Assembly: GCA_004296455.1 (NCBI GenBank)
Contig: AP018280.1
Span: 620,001 to 684,000, forward strand
From: Calothrix sp. NIES-4101
Lineage (GTDB): Bacteria > Cyanobacteriota > Cyanobacteriia > Cyanobacteriales > Nostocaceae
DNA length: 64,000 bases
Reading direction: 5' to 3'
The notes beneath the pieces were generated by a model. That model did no database searches, was not told the DNA's origin, and was given only the letters and a program-made list of their open reading frames with translations. Shown in pieces: positions 17,926 through 28,000 of this stretch; the first letter of the stretch is position 1, and each line of letters begins with the position of its first letter. The translations under genes and the position numbers were made by a program.

Positions 17926-19368
17926 ATGAACGCAACTGCTCCTTTTTCACTAGCGTATAGCTTCGATTACGATCGCTTTGCCAAGCCCGACCTGCAAACC
18001 AAGGCAAAATCCACCCTTGGCAGTTTCTTTGGTTTCGTTCGTCAAACCTTCGATGGGTTGCTGGAAATTGGGCGATCGCTCCAAGATTTCTACTTCGACT
18101 GCCTTGCATTTTGCCCCAATGGAAAGAAAGTATTTTCTGAATGGCTTGCTTCACCTGATTTTGGTGCATCACGCTATATCGCCTCCTCTGCGATGGAGAT
18201 TTATGCTTGGTTTGAGAAATTACCAGCGCGATCGCAGCGTTTAATCCGCCAAAACGTTCAGAACTGGAGCGTTTCTGCACTTCGACAGTTAACCAAAGTC
18301 AGCCATAATTTGGTCAAAGAATTAGTGCGATCGGGTAAAAAGACTGCTACCCAAATCAAAGAGGAGGGGGAGAGAGGAAACAATTCACAGTTCGCGGTTC
18401 GCGATTCGCAATTAAATAACCGCGAATTACGAATTGGTAATTGCGAATTGTCTTCTCCCCCGCTCCTCTCTGCTCCGGAATTAGCCCCAGGAATGCGGAT
18501 TGTCGTCAAAGAAGATAATACGGGTTGGAATGGACATAGCGGGATAATTATGTCCAAACGAGAGGGGGAATTTTGGGTATTGCTTGACCACACAGTCTCC
18601 CAAGGGATGGAAGTCAAACACTTGCTCAAACCCCACCAAATCGAGCCGGAAGCCCAACAGCCAGCAAGAAAGGCAAATTCCCAGGAATTGTTTACCGCAG
18701 CTGATGTGGAACAGAAAATTGTAGATGCGATCGCTCAAAATAACCGCGAAAAAGCCGAATCTGAGCAAGGGCGGTTTATCGAAATTAGAGATGCAGCACT
18801 GCAAGCGGCAAAACGGGAAATCCAAGCAGCGCAAGAACATGCTCGTGCGATCGCACAGAAGAACCAAGATTTACTCACACAACTTGCAGCGAAAGAGGAT
18901 GAAGTGCGTTGGCGAAGCCTCTCGGAACGAGAATCGCTCCAAGCATTGCAAACCAGAAATCAACAACTCGAACAACGAGTCGCGGAATTAGAAAAAGCCC
19001 TCGAATATTCTAATTCACGAACAGATAATTGGGGAAATACGCTCAACAAGCAAGCTACAAGGGTTGTCAACAAAGAAATTGAGAAAGCGATCGAGCCTTT
19101 GACGCGGGAAGTCGATCGCCTAAACAACGTATTGTCCCAAAAAGAGCAGGAACTGGTTCGGTTGCAAATGACTAACAATCGAGAATCAGATGCTGTTGTG
19201 GCTGAGTTTGGGGAGATTGGAGAAAGATTTGGTTGGAGTGGATGGAGTCATCGCGGGTATCGTGCTGCGAGTGGAATGTTTTGTACTGGAGTGAATGCGA
19301 TCGCTCAATTTATTACCGATTTGAAAGCTTCTTATCCCAGTCATCAACAACAAGAAATAGCATTTTAG
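17926..19368 (+). CDS. Plasmid coiled-coil protein of unknown function
   Basis: About 480 residues from the ATG at 17926; an upstream ATG at 17782 would add 48 basic residues. Residues 1-150 are globular (SLAYSFDYDRFAKPDLQTKA). Residues about 153-174 are encoded by an AATTCG repeat block that acts as a linker. Residues 185-240 form a small domain (PGMRIVVKEDNTGWNGHSG). Residues 255-420 are a long coiled coil rich in Q, E and A. The C-terminus is globular (GERFGWSGWSHRGYRAASGM). A diverged copy lies inverted at 63161-64000, also followed by the 123-residue gene. The family looks plasmid-linked; I do not know its function. Confidence 0.6.
   Translation: MNATAPFSLAYSFDYDRFAKPDLQTKAKSTLGSFFGFVRQTFDGLLEIGRSLQDFYFDCLAFCPNGKKVFSEWLASPDFGASRYIASSAMEIYAWFEKLPARSQRLIRQNVQNWSVSALRQLTKVSHNLVKELVRSGKKTATQIKEEGERGNNSQFAVRDSQLNNRELRIGNCELSSPPLLSAPELAPGMRIVVKEDNTGWNGHSGIIMSKREGEFWVLLDHTVSQGMEVKHLLKPHQIEPEAQQPARKANSQELFTAADVEQKIVDAIAQNNREKAESEQGRFIEIRDAALQAAKREIQAAQEHARAIAQKNQDLLTQLAAKEDEVRWRSLSERESLQALQTRNQQLEQRVAELEKALEYSNSRTDNWGNTLNKQATRVVNKEIEKAIEPLTREVDRLNNVLSQKEQELVRLQMTNNRESDAVVAEFGEIGERFGWSGWSHRGYRAASGMFCTGVNAIAQFITDLKASYPSHQQQEIAF
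18383..18447. repeat. AATTCG short repeats within a coding region
   Basis: Degenerate direct and inverted copies of the AATTCGC unit form a block translated in frame as a polar linker of the coiled-coil protein. The same unit occurs at 1811-1844. Confidence 0.5.
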
Positions 19369-19814
19369 ATTTATGTCGAATATTGCTATCTACAAGGCGA
19401 TAGTGGTCGTTTGGGATGACCGATAGAAATTCCACACAGAAATAAAATGCAATGCCAAGAAAAGCAAATTAACGCGAAGAAAATCCCCCGGTGGTTCGTA
19501 AAATTTATCTCGCGACAAACAGTCAATAATCCAAATACTCAAAAAATATTTTTGGCACTTTTACAGCCAATGACACCACAGGAATGGTGCCTTAGTTGGA
19601 TGCCAATAATTCATCCTGGAGTCGAATTACCGCAAGAGGGGGAGCGAAATCCTACAGGATATAGAAAGCTTGTCTCACCACTTTGTCAGCGTTAACAGGC
19701 TACCACGAGCGTACTGTGGAAGAATGGTTCTATGGAAAACCTTACCATTATTCTGTGGAAATTCTGCTGCGTTGTTTCCATTTGATTTTTACGTTGCAGC
19801 AATATTTAAACTAA
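18540..19814. repeat. Large inverted duplication, left arm (right arm 62662-64000)
   Basis: The 3' half of the coiled-coil gene and the following small gene recur in opposite orientation at the right end of the window, with many scattered substitutions. The coding parts align at high identity while the spacer between the two genes differs. The arms flank about 43 kb including the whole metal island. They could reflect an old duplication or a cointegrate of two related plasmids. Confidence 0.7.
19447..19814 (+). pseudogene. Frameshifted copy of a 123-residue plasmid protein
   Basis: The first 74 codons match the intact gene at 62662-33033 on the right arm (PRWFVKFISRQTVNNPNTQK; PQEWCLSWMPIIHPGVELP). 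Near 19664 the sequence reads GGATATAGAAAG where the other copy has GGATATATGAAAG, a one-base deletion. Beyond it the second frame continues to match (ALTGYHERTVEEWFYGKPY) to a stop at 19812. It is therefore a recent single-base frameshift. Function is unknown. Confidence 0.75.
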
Positions 19815-19953
19815 TAAACCTATAGAACCCATTTGGTATCTTTACATTCTCCGGTATAATCCAAAATGGTGATTACCAAATACACATTCAGTAATGCGAA
19901 CGCTGACCACAGCATAAATAAATTGCAACGCAGCAGTCAGCAATTATACATAC

Positions 19954-20307
19954 TTACACCATAGCTGTAGCCATTTGGCGACAAGACTCGGCGCAGCGAC
20001 GACAAGATGCAGCACAGCGTTTACAATGGTCGCTATCGTGTTTTTCACATTCGCTAGCACAGCGATCGCAAGCTTCCGCACAAATTTCACACATTTGAGC
20101 ATGGAAAGCAGAATTGCGCGACATGAAACGGGCGCAGAGAGCGCAAGTATCAGCACAGTCTCGGCATAGCTTAATACATTGAGCCATCATCTGTACCATG
20201 TTGCTATTTAAGCAGGAATCGGCACAGTTTTCACAATCACGTAAGCAATTAAAGCAAGCTTCTATGCAAGTTTCAAGCAAGGATTGGTGAGATTGAGTTG
20301 TCGTCAT
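19954..20307 (-). CDS. Four-helix-bundle copper-storage protein (Csp-like)
   Basis: The protein has 117 residues with about 21 cysteines spaced CxxxC, CxxC and CxxxxxC along four helices (TCIEACFNCLRDCENCADSC is the first). This is the pattern of the Csp / DUF326 cysteine-rich bundles that bind many Cu(I) ions in the core. There is no signal peptide, so it is cytosolic (Csp3-like). GGAGG lies 7 bp before the ATG. It is divergent from a DUF305 gene across a region with two TTCAT-N6-TTCAT repeats, so both are probably copper-induced together. Confidence 0.9.
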   Translation of the reverse strand: MTTTQSHQSLLETCIEACFNCLRDCENCADSCLNSNMVQMMAQCIKLCRDCADTCALCARFMSRNSAFHAQMCEICAEACDRCASECEKHDSDHCKRCAASCRRCAESCRQMATAMV

Positions 20308-20447
20308 AATTATACCTCCGATTTCAGGTTATCAATTTCACAAAAGGCAGTGTTCATACCTTTTCGCCTTTAAGTTAAAAAATTACTAATATGCTTGCCT
20401 CTGTCTCGTGATATAAAGAATATTTATTACTAATTGACTATAACTAT

Positions 20448-20463
20448 TTCATCCTAATTTCAT
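20448..20463. promoter_or_regulatory. TTCAT-N6-TTCAT direct repeat, site 1
   Basis: TTCATCCTAATTTCAT repeats with an 11-bp period, as expected for an OmpR/PhoB-class response regulator. It lies in the 322-bp gap between the Csp and DUF305 genes, which holds no gene. I recall a similar TTCAT repeat for the cyanobacterial copper regulator CopR; not checked. Confidence 0.6.
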
Positions 20464-20553
20464 TTAAGTATGTATAAGTAGTTTTGTAATTAAAAACTTT
20501 AGTACAAATTTCTAATCTTTTATAACTGATGCGTGCCATAAACAAGATTAGAT

Positions 20554-20569
20554 TTCATCCTGATTTCAT
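20554..20569. promoter_or_regulatory. TTCAT-N6-TTCAT direct repeat, site 2
   Basis: TTCATCCTGATTTCAT lies 61 bp before the DUF305 start, with the same 11-bp period as the sites at 20448, 23179 and 48926. It is probably the promoter-proximal regulator site for this gene. Confidence 0.6.
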
Positions 20570-20629
20570 TTTTGTCTGTCAAACTATATAGTGGCAACAG
20601 TATATTCTAAATAATTAGTTATTTTGCAA

Positions 20630-21346
20630 ATGTTTAATTTAACAAATAGATTTTTGTCATTAGCCTTAGTAGCGATCGCCTCTTTGAGCAGTAGTGTGTT
20701 AACAGCCTGTTCTACAAATAATTCTCAAAACCAAGCATCAAACCCTAATACCACCGCTACTGATACGAGTGACAAGCAACCGATGAATCACGACGGTGGC
20801 ATGATGAATCATAGTGCTGGCACGATGAACCACAACATGACAATGGATTTAGGTTCAGCCGACGCTAATTATGATTTGCGCTTTATTGATGCGATGATTC
20901 CGCACCATCAAGGGGCTGTTGATATGGCAAAACAAGCACTTGAGAAATCAACACGTTCTGAAATCAAAAAGCTGGCTTCGGAAATCATCAAAGCTCAAGA
21001 CCAAGAAATTGCCCAGTTAAGGCAATGGCGGAAAGCGTGGTATCCCTCTGCAAGTAGTACCCCAGTAGCTTATGATGCGAAAACAGATAAAACAGTCCCA
21101 ATGCCTCACGAGCAGATGCAAGGCATGATGATGAATATTGACTTAGGATATGCCGATACTGAGTTTGACTTGCGGTTTATAAGTGCGATGATTCCGCACC
21201 ATGAAAGTGCGATCGCAATGGCTCAAGATGCATTGAGTAAGTCTCAGCGTCCTGAAATCAAGAAATTGGCTCAGAGTATTATTGATTCACAGCAAGCAGA
21301 GATCAACCAAATGAAGCAGTGGCGAAAAACTTGGTACAACAAGTAA
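20630..21346 (+). CDS. DUF305 lipoprotein (copper-associated), two tandem domains
   Basis: About 238 residues. The lipoprotein signal ends in SSSVLTAC. Methionine/histidine-rich linkers (GGMMNHSAGTMNHNM) precede two DUF305-type units, each with FIDAMIPHHQGAVDMA or FISAMIPHHESAIAMA followed by EIKKLA and QEIAQLRQWRKAW-like helices. The paired histidines and methionines suggest periplasmic Cu binding. The start is ATG 20630, not the TTG at 20624. The gene ends exactly at an IS insertion, whose 8-bp target duplication contains the TAA stop. It resembles the protein at 49184. Confidence 0.85.
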   Translation: MFNLTNRFLSLALVAIASLSSSVLTACSTNNSQNQASNPNTTATDTSDKQPMNHDGGMMNHSAGTMNHNMTMDLGSADANYDLRFIDAMIPHHQGAVDMAKQALEKSTRSEIKKLASEIIKAQDQEIAQLRQWRKAWYPSASSTPVAYDAKTDKTVPMPHEQMQGMMMNIDLGYADTEFDLRFISAMIPHHESAIAMAQDALSKSQRPEIKKLAQSIIDSQQAEINQMKQWRKTWYNK

Positions 21347-22809
21347 CAATACCTTCGCCAAAATAAAGAGGGCTTTCCGTAGTAGAGTTATTGTTTACCA
21401 CAACCACAACTCAAGAAACACAGAAAGCCCATGCCAGATATATTAGCACTGTTGGAATGCTTGCAACGATATACGACCAGAACAACTTTGAGACGTTGGA
21501 GCAGAATTATATCAGCAATGCTAGCAATGAGTGGAAGAATAACAATGCTGGGCATATCACGGTGGTGTGGAAAGGGCGGAAGCTATAGAACAATACAGCG
21601 ATTTTTTGCTCATTCATTACCTTGGGCAGGGTTATTTTGGGTATTTTTTAGAGAACATATATTTTGCCAAAAAGAAACATACCTATTAGCAGGAGATGAA
21701 GTAGTAGTAAGCAAAGCAGGAAAAAAAAGTTATGGGGTCGATAAATTTTATTCATCTTTGCATGACAAACCAATACAGGGATTATCATTTTTTGCATTAT
21801 CCTTGGTCAGTATTGAACAAAGGAAAGCATTTCCTATCAGGATTGAACAAGTAATCAAACCAAAAGTTGAGAAGCAAGCAAAATTAACAGAAGAGACAAA
21901 AAAGCCTAAAGAAAAACCAAATCAAGAAGTCCCAAAAAAGAAGGGCGGGCGACCAAAGGGAAGTAAGAATAAAGATAAAACAGAAGTAGTTTTTACCTCA
22001 GAGCTTCTACGTATTCGTATTCTAATTCAGGACTTGCTCAAAAAATTAAGTAAATTTTTACCGCTAACTTACTTGGTATTGGATGGTCATTTTGGAAATA
22101 ATAATGCCGTGGTTATGACTCGGCAAATGGGCTTACAACTAATTTCTAAGATGCGCTACGACTCTGCCTTGTATATCCCCTATGAAAATCCAGACCCTAG
22201 TCGTAAATGCCGTCGTAAATACGGTGATAGAATTGACTATTCATTTATACCAGATAAATTTCTCAAAAAAACTGAGACTGTTGAGAATATTCGTACAGAT
22301 TTTTATCAAACTCAACTTCTCCATAAAGAATTTTCTCAAACATTAAATGTTGTAATTATAGTGCGGACAAATATTGTAACATCACATAGAACTCATGCTG
22401 TTTTATTTTCAACTGAGTTGAGTTTAAGTTATGTGCATGTGATTGATTATTACAGTTTGAGATTTCAAATCGAATTTAATTTTCGCGATGCTAAACAATT
22501 TTTTGGACTCGAAGACTTTATGAATGTTGGGAAAAATGCAGTAACAAACGCTGCAAATTTGGCATTTTTCATGGTTAATATTTCGCAAGTTTTGCTTTCT
22601 CACTTCCGTAAATTTAACCCTGATTTTAGTATTACAGACCTTAAGGCAATCTTCCGAGGTTATAAATATGTTGAGGAAACTATAAAACTCCTTCCGGAAA
22701 AACCTGACCCAGTTTTACTCGCAAATATTTTTCACAGAGTTACCAATTTAGGACGTATCCACCCTGCCGATCCTTGTTCTAGCAGTTCATAATTTTGGCG
22801 AAGGTATTG
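21347..22809 (+). mobile_element. IS4-superfamily element (1,463 bp), 18-bp ends, 8-bp target duplication
   Basis: Perfect inverted ends CAATACCTTCGCCAAAAT and its complement bound the element. ACAAGTAA is duplicated at 21339-21346 and 22810-22817. It sits directly behind the DUF305 stop codon, so the gene stays intact. It would separate that gene from anything formerly downstream. Confidence 0.9.
21431..22792 (+). CDS. IS4-superfamily transposase
   Basis: The protein has 453 residues. DDE motifs are visible: LLAGDEVVVSKAGKKSYG (first D), TYLVLDGHFGNN (second D) and YYSLRFQIEFNFRDAKQ, which fits the IS4 signature Y-2-R-3-E-6-K. A lysine/proline-rich spacer (about 160-190, KKKGGRPKGSKNKDKT) lies between the first and second motifs. 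The frame is intact, and with perfect ends and target duplication the element is probably still active. Confidence 0.9.
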   Translation: MPDILALLECLQRYTTRTTLRRWSRIISAMLAMSGRITMLGISRWCGKGGSYRTIQRFFAHSLPWAGLFWVFFREHIFCQKETYLLAGDEVVVSKAGKKSYGVDKFYSSLHDKPIQGLSFFALSLVSIEQRKAFPIRIEQVIKPKVEKQAKLTEETKKPKEKPNQEVPKKKGGRPKGSKNKDKTEVVFTSELLRIRILIQDLLKKLSKFLPLTYLVLDGHFGNNNAVVMTRQMGLQLISKMRYDSALYIPYENPDPSRKCRRKYGDRIDYSFIPDKFLKKTETVENIRTDFYQTQLLHKEFSQTLNVVIIVRTNIVTSHRTHAVLFSTELSLSYVHVIDYYSLRFQIEFNFRDAKQFFGLEDFMNVGKNAVTNAANLAFFMVNISQVLLSHFRKFNPDFSITDLKAIFRGYKYVEETIKLLPEKPDPVLLANIFHRVTNLGRIHPADPCSSSS

Positions 22810-22817
22810 ACAAGTAA

Positions 22818-23297
22818 ATCCAGTCGTTTATAGGGGAGACTACATCAGTTGCTAATCTGTGACCAACTGCACAAAGCGTGTATAAAAGTTGGCAGATTTG
22901 ATGACACTTACTTCAACGTGGGAAACTCTTGAAACCCAGCGTTTCCCCAACGTAGTGCCTTCCTCTGCAAGCAAGTGGTTTTAAGTCCTACCGACATTGC
23001 TGCTTTAGTCGTTGCATCAGGGATGTAATCTTACAAGTTGCCCATCACCAATTGTCAAAAGCAATATGGCTGTATAAGTTATTTGTTAATTTTGCAAAGT
23101 CCCCTTGTTAGGGTAGGTGAGAGTTGCCTGGCAGATTTTGAGGCAATTTCTCTAAGCATGAAATCCTCAAAACTAGATTTCATCCTAATTTCATCTCTAT
23201 ATGAAACACTAGTGTCAGAGTGCATTTTTCAAACCTAAAAGCACTTTTAACAGCTTGCAATTCCTGATGCTTCGTACTCAAAAACCTAACAAGCGCA
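22818..23297. other. Intergenic region before the RND operon
   Basis: No convincing gene. Its useful content is the TTCAT-N6-TTCAT site at 23179-23194. The left half shows no coding structure or recognisable repeat. Confidence 0.5.
23179..23194. promoter_or_regulatory. TTCAT-N6-TTCAT direct repeat, site 3
   Basis: TTCATCCTAATTTCAT, identical to site 1, lies 104 bp before the membrane-fusion gene at 23298. It probably controls the heavy-metal RND operon. Confidence 0.6.
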
Positions 23298-24980
23298 ATG
23301 TCTAACTCAGAGCGTTCCCAAATACCTACAAAGATTTGTTGTGTTTCTAGCACATTCCTCAGCCTGCTGCTATTAGCAAGTCCTACACTTGTTATGGCTC
23401 ATGCCGGACATGGAAACGAATTTCACCAAGAAAGTGACACCACTCAAACTACTAATTCGATTCAAGTTGATGCTGACACAGCTCAACGACTAGGAATTAA
23501 AGTCGAGTCAGTCCAACGTCAGCAGTTAGCCATCGGCATTAAAACCACTGGGAAAATCGAAACTCTTCCTAGCCAAAAAGTGGAAGTAACTACCCCCATA
23601 TCAGGGGCGAGAGTGGTGGAATTATTGGTAGAACCTGGTGCATCAGTAAAGAAAGGTCAGCCTGTTGCTGTTGTAACTAGTCCAGACCTAGTAACATTGC
23701 GCGTAGAATCTCAGGAAAAATTAGCACAGGGTCAAGCTGATTTACAACAGGCCCAAGCAGACTTAAGACTAGCTCAGCAGAATTACCAAAAATACCAACA
23801 AATAGCTACCTCAGAAGTTGCCCAGGCACAAAGTCAAGTTGAATTTGCTCAAGAAAAGTACAGCAAAGACAAGCAGTTAGCTGATGATGGTGCTTTACCT
23901 CGCCGCAACGCTTTAGAGTCTCAAACGCAGTTAGCACAAGCAAAAGCCGAACTTACTAAAGCCAATAGCCAAAGAGAGGTGATTGAGGCAGAAAATCAAC
24001 TCAAACGCGCTCAAGCAGCAGTTGAGTTAGCAAAATCAAATATTAGTCGTAGCAATAATATTTATCAAACCCGACTGGCTCAAGTGGGAACGATTGCTAA
24101 TGCTAAAGGATTAGTCACAATCACTGCTCCTATCTCCGGCAAAGTGGCAGATCGAGAAGTTACCCTTGGTCAAACCTTTGAAGATGCTGGTGGCAAATTG
24201 ATGACCATTGTCAACGACACTCAGGTATTTGCTACAGCTAATATTTATGAAAAAGATTTAAGTAAGCTAAGAACTGGTCAAAGAATTAATTTACGAGTTG
24301 CTAGTCTACCTGAAAGTACATTTTCAGGACGAATTTCCCGGATTGGGACATCGGTAGAAGGAGAAACACGAGTTGTACCAGTACAAGCCCAGGTGAATAA
24401 CTCTCTTCGTCAACTCAAACCCGGAATGTTTGCTCAACTGGAGGTTTTGACAAACCAAACGTCCTCTGCTGTTTTAGCTATCCCTACCTCAGCAGTGGTT
24501 GAGGCAAATGCTAAAAAATTCGTCTATTTGCAAAATGGTAATGCTTTTCAACCCACTGAAGTAACTTTAGGGCAAACTTCTGGAGATATGGTTGAGGTCA
24601 AAAGTGGTTTGTTTGAGGGAGATATGATTGTGACTCAACGCGCACCACAACTTTATGCCCAATCATTGCGGGGTGGTAGCAAATCTGCAACCAAAGACAA
24701 AAATGAAACGCATACCAACACAGAAGTAACCCAAGCAAAAACAAACTTACCTATACCTTTGTGGCTATTGGGAACAGGAGGAGTAACACTTTTTGGTGTT
24801 GCTGCTTTTACAGCAGGTAGTTTTTGGTCAAGTCGTCGTATACGTCAGCGTTTTGTATCAGTTGGTCATCCCGAATATGATGGCTTTACTTATGAAACTG
24901 AAACTCATATTGATAACCATAAAAAACCAACCACATCAAATTCTGCTGCTGTCTTTGATCAACCAGACAATAACATTTAG
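23298..24980 (+). CDS. RND membrane-fusion protein (CusB/CzcB-like)
   Basis: The protein has 560 residues. The signal peptide is followed by HAGHGNEFHQES, a His-rich metal-binding start. It has a lipoyl-like barrel half (VVELLVEPGASVKKGQPVAVV), a long alpha hairpin coiled coil (about 140-260), the second lipoyl half (TITAPISGKVADREVTLGQTF) and beta-barrel segments. It ends with a C-terminal transmembrane helix (PLWLLGTGGVTLFGVAAFTA) and a cytosolic tail, which is an uncommon addition. It links the inner-membrane pump to an outer-membrane channel. The pump gene follows 23 bp downstream. No TolC-type gene is in the window. Confidence 0.85.
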   Translation: MSNSERSQIPTKICCVSSTFLSLLLLASPTLVMAHAGHGNEFHQESDTTQTTNSIQVDADTAQRLGIKVESVQRQQLAIGIKTTGKIETLPSQKVEVTTPISGARVVELLVEPGASVKKGQPVAVVTSPDLVTLRVESQEKLAQGQADLQQAQADLRLAQQNYQKYQQIATSEVAQAQSQVEFAQEKYSKDKQLADDGALPRRNALESQTQLAQAKAELTKANSQREVIEAENQLKRAQAAVELAKSNISRSNNIYQTRLAQVGTIANAKGLVTITAPISGKVADREVTLGQTFEDAGGKLMTIVNDTQVFATANIYEKDLSKLRTGQRINLRVASLPESTFSGRISRIGTSVEGETRVVPVQAQVNNSLRQLKPGMFAQLEVLTNQTSSAVLAIPTSAVVEANAKKFVYLQNGNAFQPTEVTLGQTSGDMVEVKSGLFEGDMIVTQRAPQLYAQSLRGGSKSATKDKNETHTNTEVTQAKTNLPIPLWLLGTGGVTLFGVAAFTAGSFWSSRRIRQRFVSVGHPEYDGFTYETETHIDNHKKPTTSNSAAVFDQPDNNI

Positions 24981-25003
24981 TAATTTCAAATTTCCAATCT
25001 AAA

Positions 25004-28000
25004 ATGCTCAATAACATCGTCAGGTGGGTGATTGACCGACGTTGGCTCGTTGTTTTAGCTACAGCGATCGCTGCATTGTGGACATTCTACGTCATTCCCC
25101 AAATGCCATTGGATGTGCTACCACCCTTTGCACCGCCCCAAGTAGAAATTCAAACCGAAGCACCGGGACTCGCGCCGGAAGAAGTTGAATCTTTAGTAAC
25201 TTTACCCATCGAGAGTGCAATTAATGGTACACCAGGAGTAACCGCAGTCCGTTCATCTTCGGCAGCAGGAATTTCTGCTGTGAGGGTAATTTTTAATTGG
25301 GGGACAGAAATTTATCAAGCACGTCAGCTAGTTACTGAACGACTGCAACAAGCTGCCAGCAAACTTCCCCCAGGAGTGGAAACGCCGCAAATTTCTCCTA
25401 CTACTTCGCCTGTTGGTTTAGTGGTTCAATACGCTTTTACAGTCGAATCAGAAAATAATAATTCTCAAGCCAAAATAGACTTGATGGGAGCTAGACGAAT
25501 TGTTGATTGGCAAGTCACAAATCGCCTTTTAGCTGTTCCAGGTGTGAGCCAAGTAGTAGTTTTTGGTGGTGATGCTCGTCAATATCAAGTTTTAGTAGAT
25601 CCAGCAAAATTAGCAGCCTTTAATATTTCTTTAGAGCAAGTTACTAATGCCACAAAATCTGCCAATGGTAATGCACCGGGCGGTTATTTAATCACACCAG
25701 ATAAAGAAACATTAATTCGGGGTATCGGACGCATTGAATCAATTGCTGATTTGCAAAAATCAACTATTACTGCACGTAACGGAGTACCTGTTAGACTACA
25801 AGATGTAGCAGAAGTAAAAATTGGTGGCGCAATTAAACGGGGAGATGGTAGTTTTAATGGCAAACCTGCGATTATTTTAATGGTTAATAAACAGCCGCTT
25901 GCAGATACTCCTACTGTTTCCCGTGCAATAGAAGTGGCGATGAAAGAAATTCAAGCTGGTTTACCCCCAGAGATTAAAGTCACAACGACATTTCGCCAAG
26001 ATAGTTATATTGATTCCTCAGTTCAAAATGTTAGTTCATCATTAATTCAAGGTAGCATTATTGCGGCAATAATTCTTATTCCCTTTTTGATGAATTGGCG
26101 GACTCTTGCCGTATGTTTACTAGATTTTTTCTTAACTTTACTGTTTGGATTGCTAGCTCTTTCTTGGCTAGGTATAGGTCTGAATACAATGACATTAGGA
26201 GGTTTAGCAGTAGCGATTGGTACGGCAATCGATGATGCTATTGTTTATGGAGAAAATACTTATAGAAAATTGCGAGAAAATAAAATTTCTGACAATCCAT
26301 TACCGCCATTAGAAATTATTTTTGAAGGTTCAGCAGAAGTACGAGAATCATTGATTGGTGCAACTGTTATTGGCATTATTGTTTTTTCACCAATTTTTAC
26401 TCTGCCGGGTGTAGAAGGAAGAATTTTTACACCAATGGGAATTTCTTATTTAGTCATAGTTGTTATTTCTAGTTTAGAATCACTGTTAGTCTCCCCTGCT
26501 TTATGTGCGATTTTATTACCTAATGTCAAAGTGACAAAAAGAGAACCTTGGTTGGCGAGATTATGTAAGACAATTTATAGTTACTGTCTCAACTTTTCTT
26601 TTCGGAATTCTTTACCAATCATTGGTGTTGCATTAGCTTTAACAGTAACAGCGATCGCTGTTATTCCTTCATTCGGTAGAGCTTTTTTACCAGAGTTCCA
26701 AGAGCAAACGATGGTAAATACTTTAACTTTATATCCTGGTGTGTCTTTAGAAGCGACAACAAAAGCAGGTTACGTAGTGGAAGATGCGCTCAAAAATGAT
26801 AACCGCTTCAAATTTATTCAAACACGAGCCGGACGTGCTGAGGGAGATGCAGATGCGGCGGGTGTAAATATTGCACACGTTGATATCGAACTCAGTGATG
26901 AGGGAATGAAAGACCGCGAAAAAACTTTAGAAAAGCTGCGTCAAGAGTTTGATAAAATACCGGGAGCAGCACCGAATGTAGGCGGATTTATCTCGCACAG
27001 AATGGATGAAGTTTTGTCTGGGGTAAGAAGTGCGATCGCAGTTAAAATTTTTGGTTCAGACTTAACACAACTACGTCAGATTGGGGAACAAGTAGAAGCC
27101 CAGATGAAAACAATTGATGGTGTTGTAGATTTATTGCTAGAACCACAAATTCCCATACCGCAAATTCAAATTAAATTTGATAGAGATGCTGCTAGCCGTT
27201 ACGGTTTATCAGTCGGAGAAATTTCTAGCATTATTGAAACCGCACTCAACGGACAAGTTGTTTCTCAAGTTTTAGAAAATCAGCAATCATTTGACCTTGT
27301 AGTGTGGTTAAAGCCGGAAGCACGACAAGATTTGTCCACAATTCGGGATTTATTAATTGATACCCCCAATGGACAGAAAATTCCTTTAGGAAATGTTGCA
27401 ATAATTGACAACGGTACTGGCCCGAATACAATCAATCGTGAAAATGTTTCCCGTTTAATTGTAGTTTCAGCTAACGCTAAAGGTAGGGATTTACGCTCGA
27501 TTGTCAATGAGATTGAAGCCAAAGTCAAAAGCAATGTTCAAGTGCCTGCGGGTTATTTTATCCAATACGCAGGTCAATTTGAAGCAGAAGAACGTGCTAC
27601 CCAAAATATTCTGGTGTTCAGTGCGATCGCATTTGTGGCAATTACAGTTCTCATGTATATTTCAGTGAAATCTGTACCTTCTACTATCATGATTATGATT
27701 AATTTACCAATTGGTTTGCTAGGAGGTGTAATCGCAGTAGCGTTAACTGGAGGCGTGATTTCTGTTGCGTCTTTGGTTGGATTTGTTTCCTTGTTTGGCG
27801 TAGCAACTCGTAATGGTTTGTTATTAGTGGATAACTACAATAGTAAATTTGCCGAAGGAATGCCGTTAAAAGAAATTATTGTTAAAGGTTCAATGGAACG
27901 ACTTAATGCTATTTTAATGACGGCTTTAACTTCTGCATTAGGTCTGGCACCAATGGTCTTACAAGGTGGGCCAGGACAAGAACTTTTACAACCACTTTCT

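Noticed and set aside
22818-23238. Open frame at 23038-23238 as a gene
   Set aside because: It contains the TTCAT regulator site and has no ribosome binding site or family resemblance.
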